Shown: positions 5,789-6,729 of the stretch, piece by piece
Layout of the letters: every line of letters begins with the position of its first letter
Position numbering within the stretch: position 1 is the stretch's first letter
DNA from: an uncultured Campylobacter sp.
GTDB lineage: Bacteria > Campylobacterota > Campylobacteria > Campylobacterales > Campylobacteraceae
Direction of reading: 5' to 3'
Assembly: GCF_938045465.1 (NCBI RefSeq)
Contig: NZ_CALIBF010000158.1
Location: 1-6,729 of the forward strand
Length of the DNA stretch: 6,729 nt
The notes under the pieces: generated by a model
Seen by the model: the letters and a program-made list of their open reading frames with translations, nothing else
Database searches by the model: none
Told to the model about the DNA's origin: nothing
Program-made: the position numbers and the translations under genes

Positions 5789-6457
5789 CATCATCAAAGC
5801 GGCATCGGCAGGTGTTGCCACACCACCAGCTGCGAAGTTAACCACTGGTAGTTTGCCATGCTCATGCACGTATTCCACCAAGTCATAAGGCACCTGCAAC
5901 TGCTTAGCAGCCTCATACAACTCATCTTCACGCTTGCTTACCAGTTCACGAATCTGGCTCTGCATCAGTCTCATGTGACTCACTGCTTGCACCACATCAC
6001 CCGTTCCAGGCTCTCCTTTCGTTCGAATCATTGTAGCACCTTCAGCGATTCGGCGCAATGCTTCTCCTAAGTTACGAGCACCGCAGACAAACGGTACATC
6101 AAACTGGTTCTTATCGATATGATAGATGTTATCAGCAGGTGACAACACCTCACTCTCATCGATATAATCAATCTCAATTGCTTGCAGGATCTGAGCTTCA
6201 GCAATGTGTCCAATGCGGCACTTAGCCATCACAGGGATAGTAACTGCTTGCTGAATACCCTTGATCATTTTAGGGTCACTCATACGCGAAACACCACCTG
6301 CTGCACGAATGTCAGCGGGTATTCGCTCTAAAGCCATTACTGCACAAGCACCCGCAGCTTCGGCTATTCGTGCCTGTTCAGGTGTAGTTACATCCATGAT
6401 AACACCGCCCTTTAACATCTGAGCGAGATTACGATTTAATTCTTGTCTATTAGTCAT
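5780..6457 (-). CDS. pdxS: pyridoxal 5'-phosphate synthase subunit PdxS, 3' end replaced
   Basis: PdxS is the synthase half of the PdxS-PdxT complex, which makes vitamin B6 cofactor from ribose 5-phosphate, glyceraldehyde 3-phosphate and glutamine-derived ammonia. The frame has 225 residues against about 290 for the family. The TIM-barrel landmarks present are GGVIMDVTTPEQAR (17-30, with D22), VMAKCRIGH (76-84, with K79, the counterpart of the sugar-binding lysine 81 of Bacillus) and IRTKGEPGTGDV (144-155, with K147, the second active lysine). Homology holds through ATPADAALMM (214-223), then stops; the last two codons and TGA belong to unrelated DNA. The missing C-terminal part includes the GSGIF-type phosphate-binding loop, so this copy should be inactive. 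No Shine-Dalgarno precedes the ATG, as is usual in Bacteroidetes. It sits 12 bp after the AraC-type gene. pdxT is absent. Campylobacter normally uses PdxA/PdxJ, so the gene looks foreign. Confidence 0.93.
   Translation of the reverse strand: MTNRQELNRNLAQMLKGGVIMDVTTPEQARIAEAAGACAVMALERIPADIRAAGGVSRMSDPKMIKGIQQAVTIPVMAKCRIGHIAEAQILQAIEIDYIDESEVLSPADNIYHIDKNQFDVPFVCGARNLGEALRRIAEGATMIRTKGEPGTGDVVQAVSHMRLMQSQIRELVSKREDELYEAAKQLQVPYDLVEYVHEHGKLPVVNFAAGGVATPADAALMMIM
5785..5792. other. breakpoint between two unrelated DNA sources
   Basis: pdxS coding similarity stops abruptly at the two methionine codons (5789-5794). To the left the sequence is GC-rich and no longer encodes PdxS in any frame. 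The base AT step (CATTATCATCATCA) offers a short repetitive overlap of a kind that can mislead an assembler. No insertion-sequence end, target duplication or attachment site is visible. Confidence 0.6.
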
Positions 6458-6469
6458 ATTGATTTGATA

Positions 6470-6729
6470 TTAATGTTTTCTCCATTCTGTCGGAGCCTGT
6501 CCCATCTGCTTCTTAAAGAACTTTGAGAACTGAGCTTGCGAACTAAAGCCAAAGTCATAGGCTATTTCTTGGATAGTTGATTGCGTTGTACGCAACTGAC
6601 AGGACAATGCCTCTGCCAGCGTGTGATCGATGATACTCTTCGGCGACTTGCCTGATATGCGATGAGCCACTTGTGAGAGATAACGTGGTGAAACGTTCAG
6701 GCAGTCTGCATAAAAGGCTACATCACGGT
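6470..6729 (-). CDS. AraC-family regulator, C-terminal DNA-binding domain (5' end outside window)
   Basis: The frame stays open to the right edge, giving 85 visible codons. The GTG at 6668-6670 is an internal valine, not the start, because good domain sequence continues upstream (RDVAFYADCLNVSPRYLSQ). The fragment is the double helix-turn-helix of the AraC family. The first helix-turn-helix is around FYADCLNVSPRYLSQVAHR. The second, TIQEIAYDFGFSSQAQFSKF, runs into the signature FKKQMGQAPTEWRK. This form, with VAFYAD and SPRYLSQ, is typical of Bacteroidetes regulators. The effector or sensor domain lies outside the window. The gene ends 12 bp before pdxS on the same strand, so the two may be co-transcribed. 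Known PdxS regulators of other phyla (PdxR) belong to the MocR/GntR family, so control of vitamin B6 genes by this protein is only a possibility. Confidence 0.88.
   Translation of the reverse strand, partial: RDVAFYADCLNVSPRYLSQVAHRISGKSPKSIIDHTLAEALSCQLRTTQSTIQEIAYDFGFSSQAQFSKFFKKQMGQAPTEWRKH

Noticed and set aside
5858..6070. Plus-strand frame opposite pdxS
   Set aside because: It lies entirely antisense to a strongly conserved enzyme and has a histidine/serine-rich shadow translation.
6470..6670. Complete 66-residue AraC-like protein starting at GTG 6670
   Set aside because: Typical AraC domain sequence continues in frame upstream to the window edge, so the GTG is internal.

Overview
The window has two parts with different signatures. 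Positions 1 to about 5460 look like chromosomal DNA of a Campylobacter-type epsilonproteobacterium. The coding sequence is moderately GC-rich, the palindrome AAATTT recurs throughout, and genes have strong AAGGA-type ribosome sites. A TATAAT-type -10 without an obvious -35 fits this group. The composition would suit a higher-GC oral Campylobacter such as the C. gracilis/C. showae/C. rectus/C. curvus set; the species is an inference.

Layout of this part: four genes run on the minus strand. From the left edge they are an unrecognised cytoplasmic protein that runs off the window (1-703), a TauE/SafE-family membrane protein (793-1533), an uncharacterised aromatic-rich protein (1651-2334) and a flotillin-like SPFH membrane protein (2857-4281). 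Between the last two lies a long non-coding stretch (2335-2856) with a degenerate 18-bp tandem repeat. Divergent from the flotillin gene is one plus-strand gene (4441-5460) for a secreted solute-binding protein of the iron/cobalamin/nickel-type ABC importers. Its permease and ATPase are not in the window.

Positions 5461-5788 are GC-rich and have no convincing gene. They contain several hairpin-forming inverted repeats.

From about 5789 to the right edge the DNA resembles a Bacteroidetes (Prevotella-like) genome. A minus-strand AraC-type regulator (5' end off the window) is followed 12 bp later by pdxS, the synthase subunit of the DXP-independent vitamin B6 pathway. pdxS is cut off after about 223 of the usual roughly 290 codons and runs into unrelated sequence. 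The motif RAATTY occurs about 55 times by hand count in the first 5460 bases and not at all in the last 1269. The simplest reading is a chimeric assembly or a recent junction of DNA from two organisms.

I see no convincing new multi-gene system. The most useful observations are the composite junction, the RAATTY contrast, the 18-bp repeat and the structured GC-rich segment next to the junction.
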